Assembly (NCBI GenBank): GCA_905182515.1
Contig: CAJJBW010000005.1
Coordinates: forward strand, 95,180 to 159,179
Source of the DNA: an uncultured Candidatus Poseidoniales archaeon
GTDB taxonomy: Archaea > Thermoplasmatota > Poseidoniia > Poseidoniales > Thalassarchaeaceae
DNA: 64,000 bases
Direction: 5' to 3'
Below the pieces are notes generated by a model. The model was not told where the DNA came from. It saw nothing but the letters and a program-made list of their open reading frames with translations, and did no database searches. Made by a program: the position numbers and the translations under genes. This document shows, in pieces, positions 1 to 9,513 of the stretch (within the stretch, counting starts at the first letter, position 1; each line of letters starts with the position of its first letter).

Positions 1-123
1 TGGCCAATCAGGACATGATTCACCTGCATCATATATTCGTATAGTCCCTCCGATAGTTATCACTAAAATTGTTATCAAAATAAGGAATATAGTTATTCTC
101 TTAACTTTAATTAGACCTTTCAA
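1..123 (-). CDS. Heme A synthase (CtaA/COX15-like), N-terminal fragment running off the left edge
   Basis: Manual translation of the minus strand from a TTG at 123 gives MKGLIKVKRITIFLILITILVITIGGTIRIYDAGESCPDWP. This is one TM helix followed by the SCPDWP motif typical of CtaA/COX15. Not in the supplied ORF track. Confidence 0.6.
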   Translation of the reverse strand, partial: MKGLIKVKRITIFLILITILVITIGGTIRIYDAGESCPDWP

Positions 124-162
124 TTAGATTCACTCCGAACTATAGGTCAAGTAAAACCAAAC

Positions 163-417
163 TCAATCAAGATGCGGGTCGACATCAATTGGAATTCTTT
201 CCTGATCGTATTCTAGTGTTGCAATTTTCATTGGATCTAGGACTACTCTTTCCTTGGCATCATCAACACCATATAACTGTACTAATTCATCATTAAAACT
301 CTCTCTTAACTCTTCTTCAGTTACGTAAAGTGGCGCTCCCATGCTTATTTGAAGTGCTCTAGCACCTATTATTCGTGCCTTTTCAAAGCGGGTGTGAGGT
401 TTCAGTGGCTTAACCAT
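163..417 (-). CDS. rpoK: DNA-directed RNA polymerase subunit K (Rpb6 homolog)
   Basis: 84 aa with [21 protein letters not shown], the Rpb6/RpoK core motif. Confidence 0.88.
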   Translation of the reverse strand: MVKPLKPHTRFEKARIIGARALQISMGAPLYVTEEELRESFNDELVQLYGVDDAKERVVLDPMKIATLEYDQERIPIDVDPHLD

Positions 418-488
418 GTCTCATCCCACTAACAACTCCCAAATAAGGGCTATGACTGTAGCATTACCCGTGTAATCCTATTTTCAAA

Positions 489-1679
489 TTAATTTCTTTC
501 TATAAGCATCGCAACAGCGTTGCCTCCTCCAAGGCAAATTGTTACTATTCCACGCCTACCAGAAGTTCTTTCTAAAGCATTTACTAATGTCATTAAGCAC
601 CTAGTTCCTGTTGCTCCTAATGGATGGCCGATCGCAACAGCCCCTCCGTGGGGGTTGAATTTATCTTCTGAAACCTTAAGTGTAGTTTTGACAGCACAAG
701 ATGCAGATGCAAAAGCTTCATTATGTTCTAATAAGTCTATGTCTGTGATATTCAAAGAATTTCTTTTTAGTAGTATTTCCACTGCTAAAATAGGAGCCGA
801 CATGACTTTACTTGGTTCTACTCCAGAAGTTGTATAGTCGATAATTTTAGCCAAAATAGGCAAATTAAATTTCTTTACAGCATCATCTGAGGCAATTAAT
901 ATCGCCGATGCACCATCAGATAATTGACTCGCATTACCTGCAGTAACTTGCCCCACATCACTAAAAATTGTCCTTAAATTTCTTAATTTACCTATACTTG
1001 TACCTGGGCGTATCCCCTCATCTTTGAATACACCATTTACTTCAAATGTTTCTTTCTTCAACCATCCTTCAATCCATCCTTTATTTGCTAGGACGTGCGA
1101 TCTAACTGCAAATGAATCTGATTGTTCTCTTGTTATGCCGAAATCTATTGCTACAGTTTCTCCTGTATTGCCCATCATTTCTCCTGAATAAGCATCTTTT
1201 AAGCCATCATGGCTCAGGATAGATTCCAAATCTGAAAAATTAATTGCACTTTCTTTTGAAGGATTGTTGATAAAATAAGGAGCATTAGACATAGACTCCA
1301 TTCCCCCTGCTATGACCAAATTTGCCATCTTAGCACGAATATCCGAAGCACCAATCATTACAGCCTTTAAACTAGATCCACAAACCTTGTTTATAGTTGT
1401 ACAAGGTGTTCCAAATGACATCCCAGCTCCCAATGCTACCTGCCTAGCAGGGGCTTGGCCAGCCCCACCTTGTAGGACTTGCCCCATATACAATTGATCT
1501 ATTAAATCCTCTTTGGGATTAATATCTACTCTCTTTAATAATTCTCTAATAGTCATAGCACCTAAGTCAGTTGCACTATAATCGGATAGTAATCCTCGAA
1601 ATTTTCCTACTGGAGTTCTTGCATATGCGCATATGTTGACTGCCTCCATAAATAGTCCGAAAAGAACACTATTATTCAA
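489..1679 (-). CDS. Acetyl-CoA acetyltransferase (thiolase); start may be at 1649
   Basis: NKVCGSSLKAVM active-site Cys, NEAFASASCAV, and GHPLGATGTR / CLGGGNAVA motifs of thiolase. Confidence 0.92.
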   Translation of the reverse strand: MNNSVLFGLFMEAVNICAYARTPVGKFRGLLSDYSATDLGAMTIRELLKRVDINPKEDLIDQLYMGQVLQGGAGQAPARQVALGAGMSFGTPCTTINKVCGSSLKAVMIGASDIRAKMANLVIAGGMESMSNAPYFINNPSKESAINFSDLESILSHDGLKDAYSGEMMGNTGETVAIDFGITREQSDSFAVRSHVLANKGWIEGWLKKETFEVNGVFKDEGIRPGTSIGKLRNLRTIFSDVGQVTAGNASQLSDGASAILIASDDAVKKFNLPILAKIIDYTTSGVEPSKVMSAPILAVEILLKRNSLNITDIDLLEHNEAFASASCAVKTTLKVSEDKFNPHGGAVAIGHPLGATGTRCLMTLVNALERTSGRRGIVTICLGGGNAVAMLIERN

Positions 1680-1701
1680 TGGTGTGATTGATATTATATA
1701 T

Positions 1702-2775
1702 TCAAATCAGTGACTTGGAATTAAAACCATAAAATTCTCCATTTTTTAATTTTGGTCTATTTTGTGGTTTTATCAATATGGTCCTTACACCCCAGAGGTC
1801 TTTAAAAATTCTATATTTACTTGTTGCGTCCAAATAATCTACTCCACTCGATCCACCAGTTCCTATTCTCCTCCCCATAATCCTCTCTACCATTCTAGCG
1901 TGAGAATGCCTCCACTTTACAATCGACTCCTCTAATTCAACAATTGCATCAATTAACTTTCTTGGCCAAGTTAATAGGGGCAGTTCTCGATATGATTCAA
2001 TAAATAATAATCCAGCCCTAGATCTACTTATTTCACCATTTGGCTTTAGAAAATCTATGGCACCTTGGTGGCCCATATTTATTCTCTCAGTCATTTTCGA
2101 ATTTGAATTACTGCTGCCATACAAACTCTCTCCATGCCTCTTATGAGATTCTAGGTGTGCATTAACGTAATCCTCAACATTATCTTCATCATTTTCACTA
2201 GCAAAAATAGACCCCATTATTGGAGTTCTTTCAATCCAACTCATTAATGATTCTACTAATGTTTTTTGTCCCATTAACTCTTCTAGGCGAGTTAATATTA
2301 TCGCAGCGCCCGGGTCATTTTTAGCCGCTTTACGAAATCCTTCTATAGGGTCCATCCCTCCTAGCCGGTCTTCATTTTTTAACCCAAGAAGTATCTCAAA
2401 CTCTCTCATCTGATATGATTCAAATCCTGAAGCAGTCCCTAATCCATCTCTAAAAGCTAAAAATCCTTGTGGAGTTAAGGTTTCTAGGACACTCCATTGA
2501 TTCGCCATTAACCTAAAGATTTCTGTAGTCCTTCCCAAGTGGTCAACAGATAATGGAATATCGAGCTCAGACACGTTATCCTTGTTGAGAATATCTCGCA
2601 CTTCTGTTAGTTCTGCAATGATCTGTTTGAACCATAGTTCAAAAGTTTGATGAACTATAATAAAATGCATTTCATCATTAGAAATACCTCTTTCTTCTCC
2701 TTGAAGTTTTAGTAACGCAGGCAATTGCAGATAATCTCCATATGTCCAATTTTTACTCTCCACGTCCTCACTCAT
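1702..2775 (-). CDS. kynA: Tryptophan 2,3-dioxygenase
   Basis: YGDYLQLPALLKLQ, DEMHFIIVHQTFELWFKQI, SGFESYQMREFEILLG and WRHSHARMVERIMGRRIGTGGSSGVDYL are TDO signatures. Confidence 0.92.
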   Translation of the reverse strand: MSEDVESKNWTYGDYLQLPALLKLQGEERGISNDEMHFIIVHQTFELWFKQIIAELTEVRDILNKDNVSELDIPLSVDHLGRTTEIFRLMANQWSVLETLTPQGFLAFRDGLGTASGFESYQMREFEILLGLKNEDRLGGMDPIEGFRKAAKNDPGAAIILTRLEELMGQKTLVESLMSWIERTPIMGSIFASENDEDNVEDYVNAHLESHKRHGESLYGSSNSNSKMTERINMGHQGAIDFLKPNGEISRSRAGLLFIESYRELPLLTWPRKLIDAIVELEESIVKWRHSHARMVERIMGRRIGTGGSSGVDYLDATSKYRIFKDLWGVRTILIKPQNRPKLKNGEFYGFNSKSLI

Positions 2776-2856
2776 GCCCTTCCGGTTATGTTCATGTTTG
2801 AAGCGTTATCCCCCATTTTAGAAAGATACAAGTGTAGCAACACTATCTCAGTAAAT

Positions 2857-3447
2857 ATGCCGGATGAAGTTAACAGATTAAATAAATCTTTTAAATTTCA
2901 ACTCCCTTACTCTATTTTGATGGTCGAAGAAACTCTCAAATTACAACAAATAAATATCTCAGACTCAGAAGAGCTTTTTCTATTGATTGACTCCAATCGT
3001 AACTATCTTAGAAAATGGTTACCTTGGATTGACGATATTCAATCTCTTGTTGATGAAGAGAATTTTATCAAAAGTACTCTGAGGGATTATGAACAAGGGC
3101 GAGCAATTCATTATGGGGTGATATATGACGGCCGCATCATTGGAACTACGTCGTTAAATTGGATTGATTATAATAATCGTTCATGTGGTGTTGGATATTG
3201 GATAGCAGAAAAACATACTGGTAATGGAGTTGTTACTAGATGTTGCAAACGTCTAATGGAACATTGTTTTTCCGATCTTAAATTCCATCGTTTTGTTCTT
3301 GAAGTAGGAGTCGATAATTTAGCAAGCATAGGTGTTGCAAACCGACTAGAGATGAGATTAGAAGGCAAATCAATAGATAGAGAGTGGTTATATGATCATT
3401 TCATAGATTCATATCTCTATGCCATCACAATTAATGACATAAATTAG
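2857..3447 (+). CDS. GNAT N-acetyltransferase, RimJ/RimL-like; start trimmed from 2725 to the ATG at 2857
   Basis: NYLRKWLPWIDDIQ, GTTSLNWIDYNNRSCGVGYWI, and RFVLEVGVDNLASIGVANRLEMRLEG typical of RimJ/L GNATs. Confidence 0.82.
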   Translation: MPDEVNRLNKSFKFQLPYSILMVEETLKLQQINISDSEELFLLIDSNRNYLRKWLPWIDDIQSLVDEENFIKSTLRDYEQGRAIHYGVIYDGRIIGTTSLNWIDYNNRSCGVGYWIAEKHTGNGVVTRCCKRLMEHCFSDLKFHRFVLEVGVDNLASIGVANRLEMRLEGKSIDREWLYDHFIDSYLYAITINDIN

Positions 3448-5586
3448 TTAAGGAATTAAACCGTGATTAACCATTGAACAACCTCCCGGTGGTAAGCAAG
3501 ATAATACATCATCTTGAGATAGTCCTGTAGATTTAGCAATTTTATTTGCAATATTTTCCTTTTTTTCCTTGCTTGGAATTATTTTTGCCCAACGTGGAAA
3601 AATACTTGATATAGTATCGGGGGTTCCTAATATTGGTAATGGGACTCCATTTATTACTCCAATACCAATTCCCAATTCTAGAGAAATATCTTTGTACCAA
3701 CTTCTTTTACCTCTAACTACAAAAGACCCTCTACCTAATGATTCTCCACTTTCTGTAGTCTTAGATACCTGACTAGGTCTGGCGTGGAATACTGTTGCCG
3801 CAGCATTTCCGCTCCCCCATGCTCTAGACCAACAAACAGCCATTTGAGCAGCTTCCTGATGTGTTTCCTTTGGTAAATCACGGGCATCTTCAATTTCTCC
3901 AGATAAATTTTGTACTATTTTTAGAGAAATAATGCCTTCCGGTATATTATCCGAGGAAATAGAATTAACTTCAAATCCCTCGCTTAATTTCAATGAGCAA
4001 GAAGCTGCACCATGCAAATCAGCATGAAAATATAAATCATTAGAGTTTAGATGTTTTTTGACAATGTTATCGTTCCCCTTTGCATCATTGCCTCCAACAA
4101 TTAAATTACCATTTTTTAACATACTCCAACGATACTTTTCAAACCAAAATTTCTTACTTCTTTTTGACTCCTTTAGCCTACCTGCAGCTGCGTTTTTTGC
4201 TGCCTTTTTAGATTCCATTGTTTTTGATAGCTCTGTGGTTTCCAATGCCCTTCTCGCCCCGACAGCTTTATTTTTTTGCGACCTAGCATCCTCAAAATAT
4301 CTTTGAGCATTTTGATGTACATTTTTATCAACTTGAAGAGTTATACTCGCCCCTGGATCTCCATCTTCATCAGGAAGATAAGCCACTATTGTTTGTTTAG
4401 CAGGATTTAATTTACCAACCCACGACGCATCCTTTAATTTAGCCTCAATAGATTGCCAATTTTCATTTTTAATTGCAGAATTAAATTGTTCTAGAATATC
4501 ATTGACGTGATCCCAATTCTCCTGAATGGATTTTCCTAATTCTTGATTTATAGCAGCGCGTTGAAGAAATCTATCAATGGCTAACTTTTGTTGTGCAGAC
4601 CTACGATCTAATTTTGCTTGCCTTTCCCCTTCTCCTTTTCCTGAATTTACTAATTTTTCCTCTTCTCTTCGGATAAATGCGGCCGCATCATGAGTTCCAT
4701 ATAATATATCAAAACACAAAGAAAGAGATTCTATTTCAATAGCCATATCTTTATCTAAATAGGGTACATTTATTGGTGCAACCTCAATAATTGTAGATGA
4801 CAAACTATCTCTTTCACTATTTTCGCTTATTTCATTCCATTTTTTTAATGAATTAATATCATCTACCCATATTCTTACAAACTTATTTTCAGAAAGCTCC
4901 TTAACCATATGATTTATGGATTTTTCCAATGAGTCACGTTGTTCAATAGTCATCAAATTAGAAATTATTGATTCTTCTAGATTGGCATTTGAGCAAGCTA
5001 TACTACCATACAAAGCACCAAAATTAGCCCTAACAGCTAGTGTTCTAATCAAATCATGCTCACTTTCGTCTAATAATTGATTAATATTTGCTCTACTTAG
5101 GTTGCGTGGATCTAAAGAAGCAGGAGGGGGAGCATATTCTAATCCTTTTTTTATTATCCTAGTGGAATAATTCGCGTGAGTTAGTGGCTGAATTATAATT
5201 CCATCAGTATCGATTAATAATACGTTTCCATCACGAAATAATTCTATGACAATTTTAATTTCTCCTATTCCACGCTCAAAAACTAGTTCTATTACTCTGT
5301 CAAAGCCATATTGCTTAACTCCTATCAATCTAGCGTTATTCAGATGTTTTCTAATTACCATGGCAAATTGTGATGGTTTTGACGGCATTGGGCGATCCCT
5401 TTGTGAAGTATACATTCTCTTCCCTCTGACAATTACTAAATCAGTTGATGGTAATCCCTTTCTATTCAATTTCAGGACAATTTGCTCATAATGTGGTTGG
5501 TATGCCTTCCTCATCCTTGCACCTATCATATCCTGAAGTTCCTCTACAATCCGTGCGACATCGAAAGAAGAGAACTTGTCGCGCAT
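3448..5586 (-). CDS. NFACT family protein, Rqc2/NEMF/RqcH homolog
   Basis: 712 aa; N-terminal FbpA-like domain, central coiled coil, and C-terminal NFACT-R domain (KFWFEKYRWSMLKNGNLIVGGNDAKGNDNIVKKHLNSNDLYFHADLHGAASC). Confidence 0.93.
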   Translation of the reverse strand: MRDKFSSFDVARIVEELQDMIGARMRKAYQPHYEQIVLKLNRKGLPSTDLVIVRGKRMYTSQRDRPMPSKPSQFAMVIRKHLNNARLIGVKQYGFDRVIELVFERGIGEIKIVIELFRDGNVLLIDTDGIIIQPLTHANYSTRIIKKGLEYAPPPASLDPRNLSRANINQLLDESEHDLIRTLAVRANFGALYGSIACSNANLEESIISNLMTIEQRDSLEKSINHMVKELSENKFVRIWVDDINSLKKWNEISENSERDSLSSTIIEVAPINVPYLDKDMAIEIESLSLCFDILYGTHDAAAFIRREEEKLVNSGKGEGERQAKLDRRSAQQKLAIDRFLQRAAINQELGKSIQENWDHVNDILEQFNSAIKNENWQSIEAKLKDASWVGKLNPAKQTIVAYLPDEDGDPGASITLQVDKNVHQNAQRYFEDARSQKNKAVGARRALETTELSKTMESKKAAKNAAAGRLKESKRSKKFWFEKYRWSMLKNGNLIVGGNDAKGNDNIVKKHLNSNDLYFHADLHGAASCSLKLSEGFEVNSISSDNIPEGIISLKIVQNLSGEIEDARDLPKETHQEAAQMAVCWSRAWGSGNAAATVFHARPSQVSKTTESGESLGRGSFVVRGKRSWYKDISLELGIGIGVINGVPLPILGTPDTISSIFPRWAKIIPSKEKKENIANKIAKSTGLSQDDVLSCLPPGGCSMVNHGLIP

Positions 5587-5645
5587 ACTAATACTGCCTG
5601 CTACTTAGGAGTCATACATCAGTCAATCGCTTAGATTCTTCCAAT

Positions 5646-6503
5646 CTATGTAATAGAGTTGTGAAAATTTTCTATTTCTTTTAATACCCCAGGTTCATGT
5701 GTATATTGATTACTTAAAACCTCAATTAATACACAATTAGGTATCGATTCACTAATTTTCATAACTCCCTCTAGTGCGTGTAATTTATCTGATTCCGCAC
5801 TAAATATTGCGCAAGGGATTGTCGTTTTTATAAAATCTAAATTCATATTATATTTGACATTGGCTCTTGCAGATAATAACATTCTCCAAGGATCTTGAGC
5901 CTTCAACATTCTCCTGTATCTTATTTTTTGACCTTCTTCTTTAACTCTCTTTTCAATAGCAAATAATACTATTTTTAATAATATGGGATATGTAAATTTA
6001 GGAACAGGAAACTTCAGAAATACATTAGCCCATATTGGTGGTATAAAATTAATATTGGGGCCAATCAGTATCGAAGACCTTCCTCCAATAATTTGTTTTT
6101 GATAAGAATTTAGTAAAATCGTTGCGCCTAATGATGAAGAAAACCAATCAATCTTTTCATGTTTAATTTTTAAGAAGTCAATTATAGTAGCAATGTCGTT
6201 TGAATGCACATCCATTTTAAAATCCTTTTTTGTAATTTTTCTATTAATTATTGCACTTTTCTTTTCTCTAGTTTCTATGTAGAGAATTACTCTCTTTGTC
6301 GTCCATTCTGTTAATAATGGACGCCATCCTTCGAATACGGACCCCCAACCTGGAATCATGATTAAAGTGTTCTCAGATTCCGCCGAGGGATTTATTGGAG
6401 TCCATTTCAAAACTCTTAGTGAAACATTATCTTCAACATTAACATATGTTTCAGAGCATTCAGAACCTTGGAGTTGAGGCACCACTCGCCACTGCTCCTT
6501 CAT
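5646..6503 (-). CDS. Alpha/beta hydrolase
   Basis: LIMIPGWGSVFEGWRPLL, WFSSSLGATILLNSY nucleophile-elbow region, C-terminal TTIPCAIFSAESDKLHALEG. Confidence 0.72.
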   Translation of the reverse strand: MKEQWRVVPQLQGSECSETYVNVEDNVSLRVLKWTPINPSAESENTLIMIPGWGSVFEGWRPLLTEWTTKRVILYIETREKKSAIINRKITKKDFKMDVHSNDIATIIDFLKIKHEKIDWFSSSLGATILLNSYQKQIIGGRSSILIGPNINFIPPIWANVFLKFPVPKFTYPILLKIVLFAIEKRVKEEGQKIRYRRMLKAQDPWRMLLSARANVKYNMNLDFIKTTIPCAIFSAESDKLHALEGVMKISESIPNCVLIEVLSNQYTHEPGVLKEIENFHNSIT

Positions 6504-6517
6504 ACTTTTCCGAAGTG

Positions 6518-8062
6518 TTAGTGCCCATAATACTGACTATCTATTTTTTCTATTTCTTCTTCTTTAATTAACTGTTTAAGATGTGCCAAAACTTGGTCAT
6601 TAGCCAGAGTAAAATTTATATTTGGAATACCTAAGTAAACAAATTTAGTTATATCTTGTAAGTTATTTATGCCATTATTTACTGCTTTTAAAATATTTTT
6701 ATGTCTATTTTTCCTATGCATGATATACTTGTCTAGTAACTTATCTGGATTCGCTATTAATGGCCCATGACCGGGAAAAAGCATCTTAGGGCTCATATCT
6801 TTCAATTGCTGTAAACCCTTCATGTATTCTCCCATATCTCCTTCTCCGGAAGGGACTAAGATAGTGCCAACTCCAACGCAATTATCTCCGCTAATTATGC
6901 CAGATTCTCCTTTGATACAAATATGCCCAGGGCAATGGCCAGATGTTTCAATAATCTCCCATAAAGTCTGCCCGGAAGGCCCACTAAGTTCAAAATTATC
7001 TCCTTCTTTCAAATAATATTTTTCGGCATAATCTGGAATAACTTCATGCGTTTCTTTACTGGCCCATATCGGAGCTTGATAAATTTTGGATATTTCATCC
7101 AAGTCACCAATGTGATCTGGGTGCCGATGTGTAAAAATCGTCGCAATTATTTCTGATCCAGAATCACAAACTTCCCTTATTTTATTTGATAGTTCGATAA
7201 GTGAGTCTTTGGTTCTTGCAGCCGGATCAATAATAATTCTCTCTCCTCCTTCTTCTCCAAGGATATAGCAGTTAGTATGAGTTGCAGGCGGTAAAGTCTC
7301 TGTCTTAATCGGAATGCATTCTACGTGAGGTGAAAACTCTATTCTATGATATCCAGAAGGTCTTTTTAGAGACATTGATTCACAAGCACTTTTTAGATTA
7401 CCAGTATTTTCCATTTCATTAACTAAGTCCTTCACTAGAGTTACTATCGGCGGAGGTAATCTGATTTCGTTCCTCTTCCATGAATCTAATAATAATCTTG
7501 GTTTCCACCATTTAAATTCATCAAATTCTGACCTACCAGGGGGGAAAGTTGGCTCAGTAGAGTTGTTACTCAAACTAACATGAAAGAATTTATTCTTAAA
7601 TCGAAGAGGTGAAAATGGTGGCGTCACCCTTTCTGATATTACATTAGCATCTATTCCCTTTACAATTATTTCACCATTCATCAATTTCTTGGCCCAATTT
7701 TTTTTGTCATAACAAATACTTTTCCTAATAAAATCATCTATTTTAATCATTTTTCCATATTCATCAGGCGTAAATCCAACTTCTTCAACAAGCTCGCGAA
7801 GTAAAGAAATTGCTGCTATCCTGTCTTGTCCCTTATCATCTAAAAAACTTGGATTATCCTCTCCAAATTTTATGTCAACTCTACTTATCCCGCCGCCAGG
7901 AAATGACCAAAAATCTGGAAATGACGGCATTTCTGAAACTCTATGCCCCAATAATATTTCATCAAAATTATTCATGTTTCTACTGATTACAGCAGATGCC
8001 GAAAGTCTAGGTTCACTTACACTCGTTAGGGGCATTACAAAACCCTTCGGCGTCTCTCCCAT
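6518..8062 (-). CDS. Fused NUDIX hydrolase-like domain plus metallo-beta-lactamase (LACTB2-like) hydrolase
   Basis: N-terminus FWSFPGGG...RIAAISLLRELVEEVGF (NUDIX box with an insertion); C-terminus FTHRHPDHIGDL, ETSGHCPGHICI, SGDNCVG, FPGHGPLI (MBL motifs). Confidence 0.86.
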   Translation of the reverse strand: MGETPKGFVMPLTSVSEPRLSASAVISRNMNNFDEILLGHRVSEMPSFPDFWSFPGGGISRVDIKFGEDNPSFLDDKGQDRIAAISLLRELVEEVGFTPDEYGKMIKIDDFIRKSICYDKKNWAKKLMNGEIIVKGIDANVISERVTPPFSPLRFKNKFFHVSLSNNSTEPTFPPGRSEFDEFKWWKPRLLLDSWKRNEIRLPPPIVTLVKDLVNEMENTGNLKSACESMSLKRPSGYHRIEFSPHVECIPIKTETLPPATHTNCYILGEEGGERIIIDPAARTKDSLIELSNKIREVCDSGSEIIATIFTHRHPDHIGDLDEISKIYQAPIWASKETHEVIPDYAEKYYLKEGDNFELSGPSGQTLWEIIETSGHCPGHICIKGESGIISGDNCVGVGTILVPSGEGDMGEYMKGLQQLKDMSPKMLFPGHGPLIANPDKLLDKYIMHRKNRHKNILKAVNNGINNLQDITKFVYLGIPNINFTLANDQVLAHLKQLIKEEEIEKIDSQYYGH

Positions 8063-8201
8063 GCTGTCTCGAAGTGCACCGTAACTTCAAACCCTCTACA
8101 AAAATGATTGAATAGGATGCCTACTCTTGAACGTCTATGAGAGAGGGGTGTAAATCTTTTTTTGGAAAGAATAATATTTCTATTCTCTTGGGGAATTTAT
8201 C

Positions 8202-8381
8202 TTGAGGCCACCAGAAACAATAGAAGAAGAATTAGCAATAATGGCGGAGGCCCTAGAGGCTGGCATAGATCCATTTAAGCCATTAAAAGAACCTTCTAAA
8301 CTAGGAAAGTTAGCCCTGGGATGGTTCCTGATAATACTTATGGTTAGTTGGGCATCGCAATTATTGTATCATTCACTTTGA
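8202..8381 (+). CDS. Small single-TM protein (59 aa, TTG start)
   Basis: Manual translation: MRPPETIEEELAIMAEALEAGIDPFKPLKEPSKLGKLALGWFLIILMVSWASQLLYHSL. The tail is duplicated at 9411-9464, with differences that largely preserve the peptide. Below the ORF-track length cutoff. Confidence 0.55.
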   Translation: MRPPETIEEELAIMAEALEAGIDPFKPLKEPSKLGKLALGWFLIILMVSWASQLLYHSL

Positions 8382-8445
8382 TATTTTTATTATTATCTTC
8401 TGTTGTTGTAATGATGATTGTGATAAAAACATCAGTACATTTAAA

Positions 8446-9177
8446 TTGATTATATTAAACCCGGAAAAGATGATTGTATCTCATGAGCATCAATTCATCT
8501 TTATCAAGACTAGAAAGACCGCTGGCACCAGTATAGAAGTTACTCTATCTAAGGAATGTGGGTTAAGAGATATAATTACGCCAATTCAAAAAATTGATGA
8601 AGAAATCAGATCAAATTTAGGACACAGAGGGCCACAAAATTATAAAATAACTAAAAACAGGTTATTTGATAATTTAAGGAATTTATTAGGATTTAAACCC
8701 CAAGAACATTATAATCACTCACCAGCAAAATTAATCCGTGAAAGAATAGGTGATTCAGATTTTAATAGTTATCTCAAGTTCTGTGTTGTAAGGAATCCAT
8801 GGGATCGCGCTGTTTCGGAATATTATTGGCTTTTGAACGGTCCAGGGAAAGATAGATGGCCAGAAGGTAAAACATTTGGTGAATTTATTCAAGAGTCTAA
8901 AGCCGATCTATTAAGTGATTCTCATATTTACACCATAGATGGCAAGTCTGCAATAGATCGATTCATAAAATATGAAAATTTAGATGCTGAATTGAATGAA
9001 TGCCTTAAAGAGATTGGGATATCTAATGTCGAATTACCCCGTACAAAGTCAGGTACTCGTAACTCAAAGGCACACTATTCATTATTATTTGATGATGAAT
9101 CTATCAAAAAAATTACTGAGATTTGTTCTTGGGAGATATTAAACTTAGGTTATGAATTTGAAGATAAACGTAATTAA
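8446..9177 (+). CDS. Sulfotransferase family protein (start possibly the ATG at 8470)
   Basis: FIFIKTRKTAGTSIEVTLS (5'-PSB-like P-loop) and FCVVRNPWDRAVSEYYW (3'-PB region). Confidence 0.82.
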   Translation: MIILNPEKMIVSHEHQFIFIKTRKTAGTSIEVTLSKECGLRDIITPIQKIDEEIRSNLGHRGPQNYKITKNRLFDNLRNLLGFKPQEHYNHSPAKLIRERIGDSDFNSYLKFCVVRNPWDRAVSEYYWLLNGPGKDRWPEGKTFGEFIQESKADLLSDSHIYTIDGKSAIDRFIKYENLDAELNECLKEIGISNVELPRTKSGTRNSKAHYSLLFDDESIKKITEICSWEILNLGYEFEDKRN

Positions 9178-9208
9178 TTATGTTTTTTAAGTACATTTTT
9201 GACTCTTA

Positions 9209-9243
9209 TGGTAGTCCCTCATGGATTCGAACCAAGGTCGTGG
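9209..9243 (-). pseudogene. tRNA-Gln 3'-end fragment (T-arm/acceptor side), candidate att remnant
   Basis: tggtagtccctcATggattcgaaccaAggtcGtgg matches the 3' end of the intact tRNA-Gln at 10923-10998 at about 31/35 positions, on the same strand. Confidence 0.75.
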
Positions 9244-9383
9244 AACTTCTTAGACAACTCTCATCCGATGCACTTGAAGAAATGCGGAGAGAAAAAAATA
9301 CACTTGCAAGAAACCTACTATCAATGCTTTCGGAGGTGAGGTTGTGATATACGAATTGGCCAAACCAATGGGAAGAGTACGTT

Positions 9384-9464
9384 ATGAGCACTTCAGATAA
9401 GATTCAGAGCATGATTATACTGATGGTTAGTTGCGCATCTCAAATATTATATCATTCTCTTTGA
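9384..9464 (+). CDS. Possible 26-aa TM microprotein, or remnant of the duplicated 8202-8381 gene
   Basis: Translation MSTSDKIQSMIILMVSCASQILYHSL; C-terminal 17 aa match FLIILMVSWASQLLYHSL at 14/17. Confidence 0.35.
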   Translation: MSTSDKIQSMIILMVSCASQILYHSL

Positions 9465-9513
9465 TGATGTGCTTAATGCAAATGATTCTAGGTGGTAACC
9501 CCTACAGGATGCT

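Noticed and set aside
520-837. Antisense ORFs on the opposite strand of thiolase, NFACT, IcmF, aconitase and others in the ORF track
   Set aside because: They lie entirely within strongly supported genes on the other strand and have no recognisable domains; shadow ORFs.
5632-5648. TAGATT-cttcc-AATCTA inverted repeat
   Set aside because: Six-nt arms in AT-rich sequence at a gene end; expected by chance and at most a weak terminator.
9206-9391. 61-aa minus-strand ORF covering the tRNA fragment
   Set aside because: Includes translated tRNA sequence and low-complexity Ser-rich stretch; no support as a gene.
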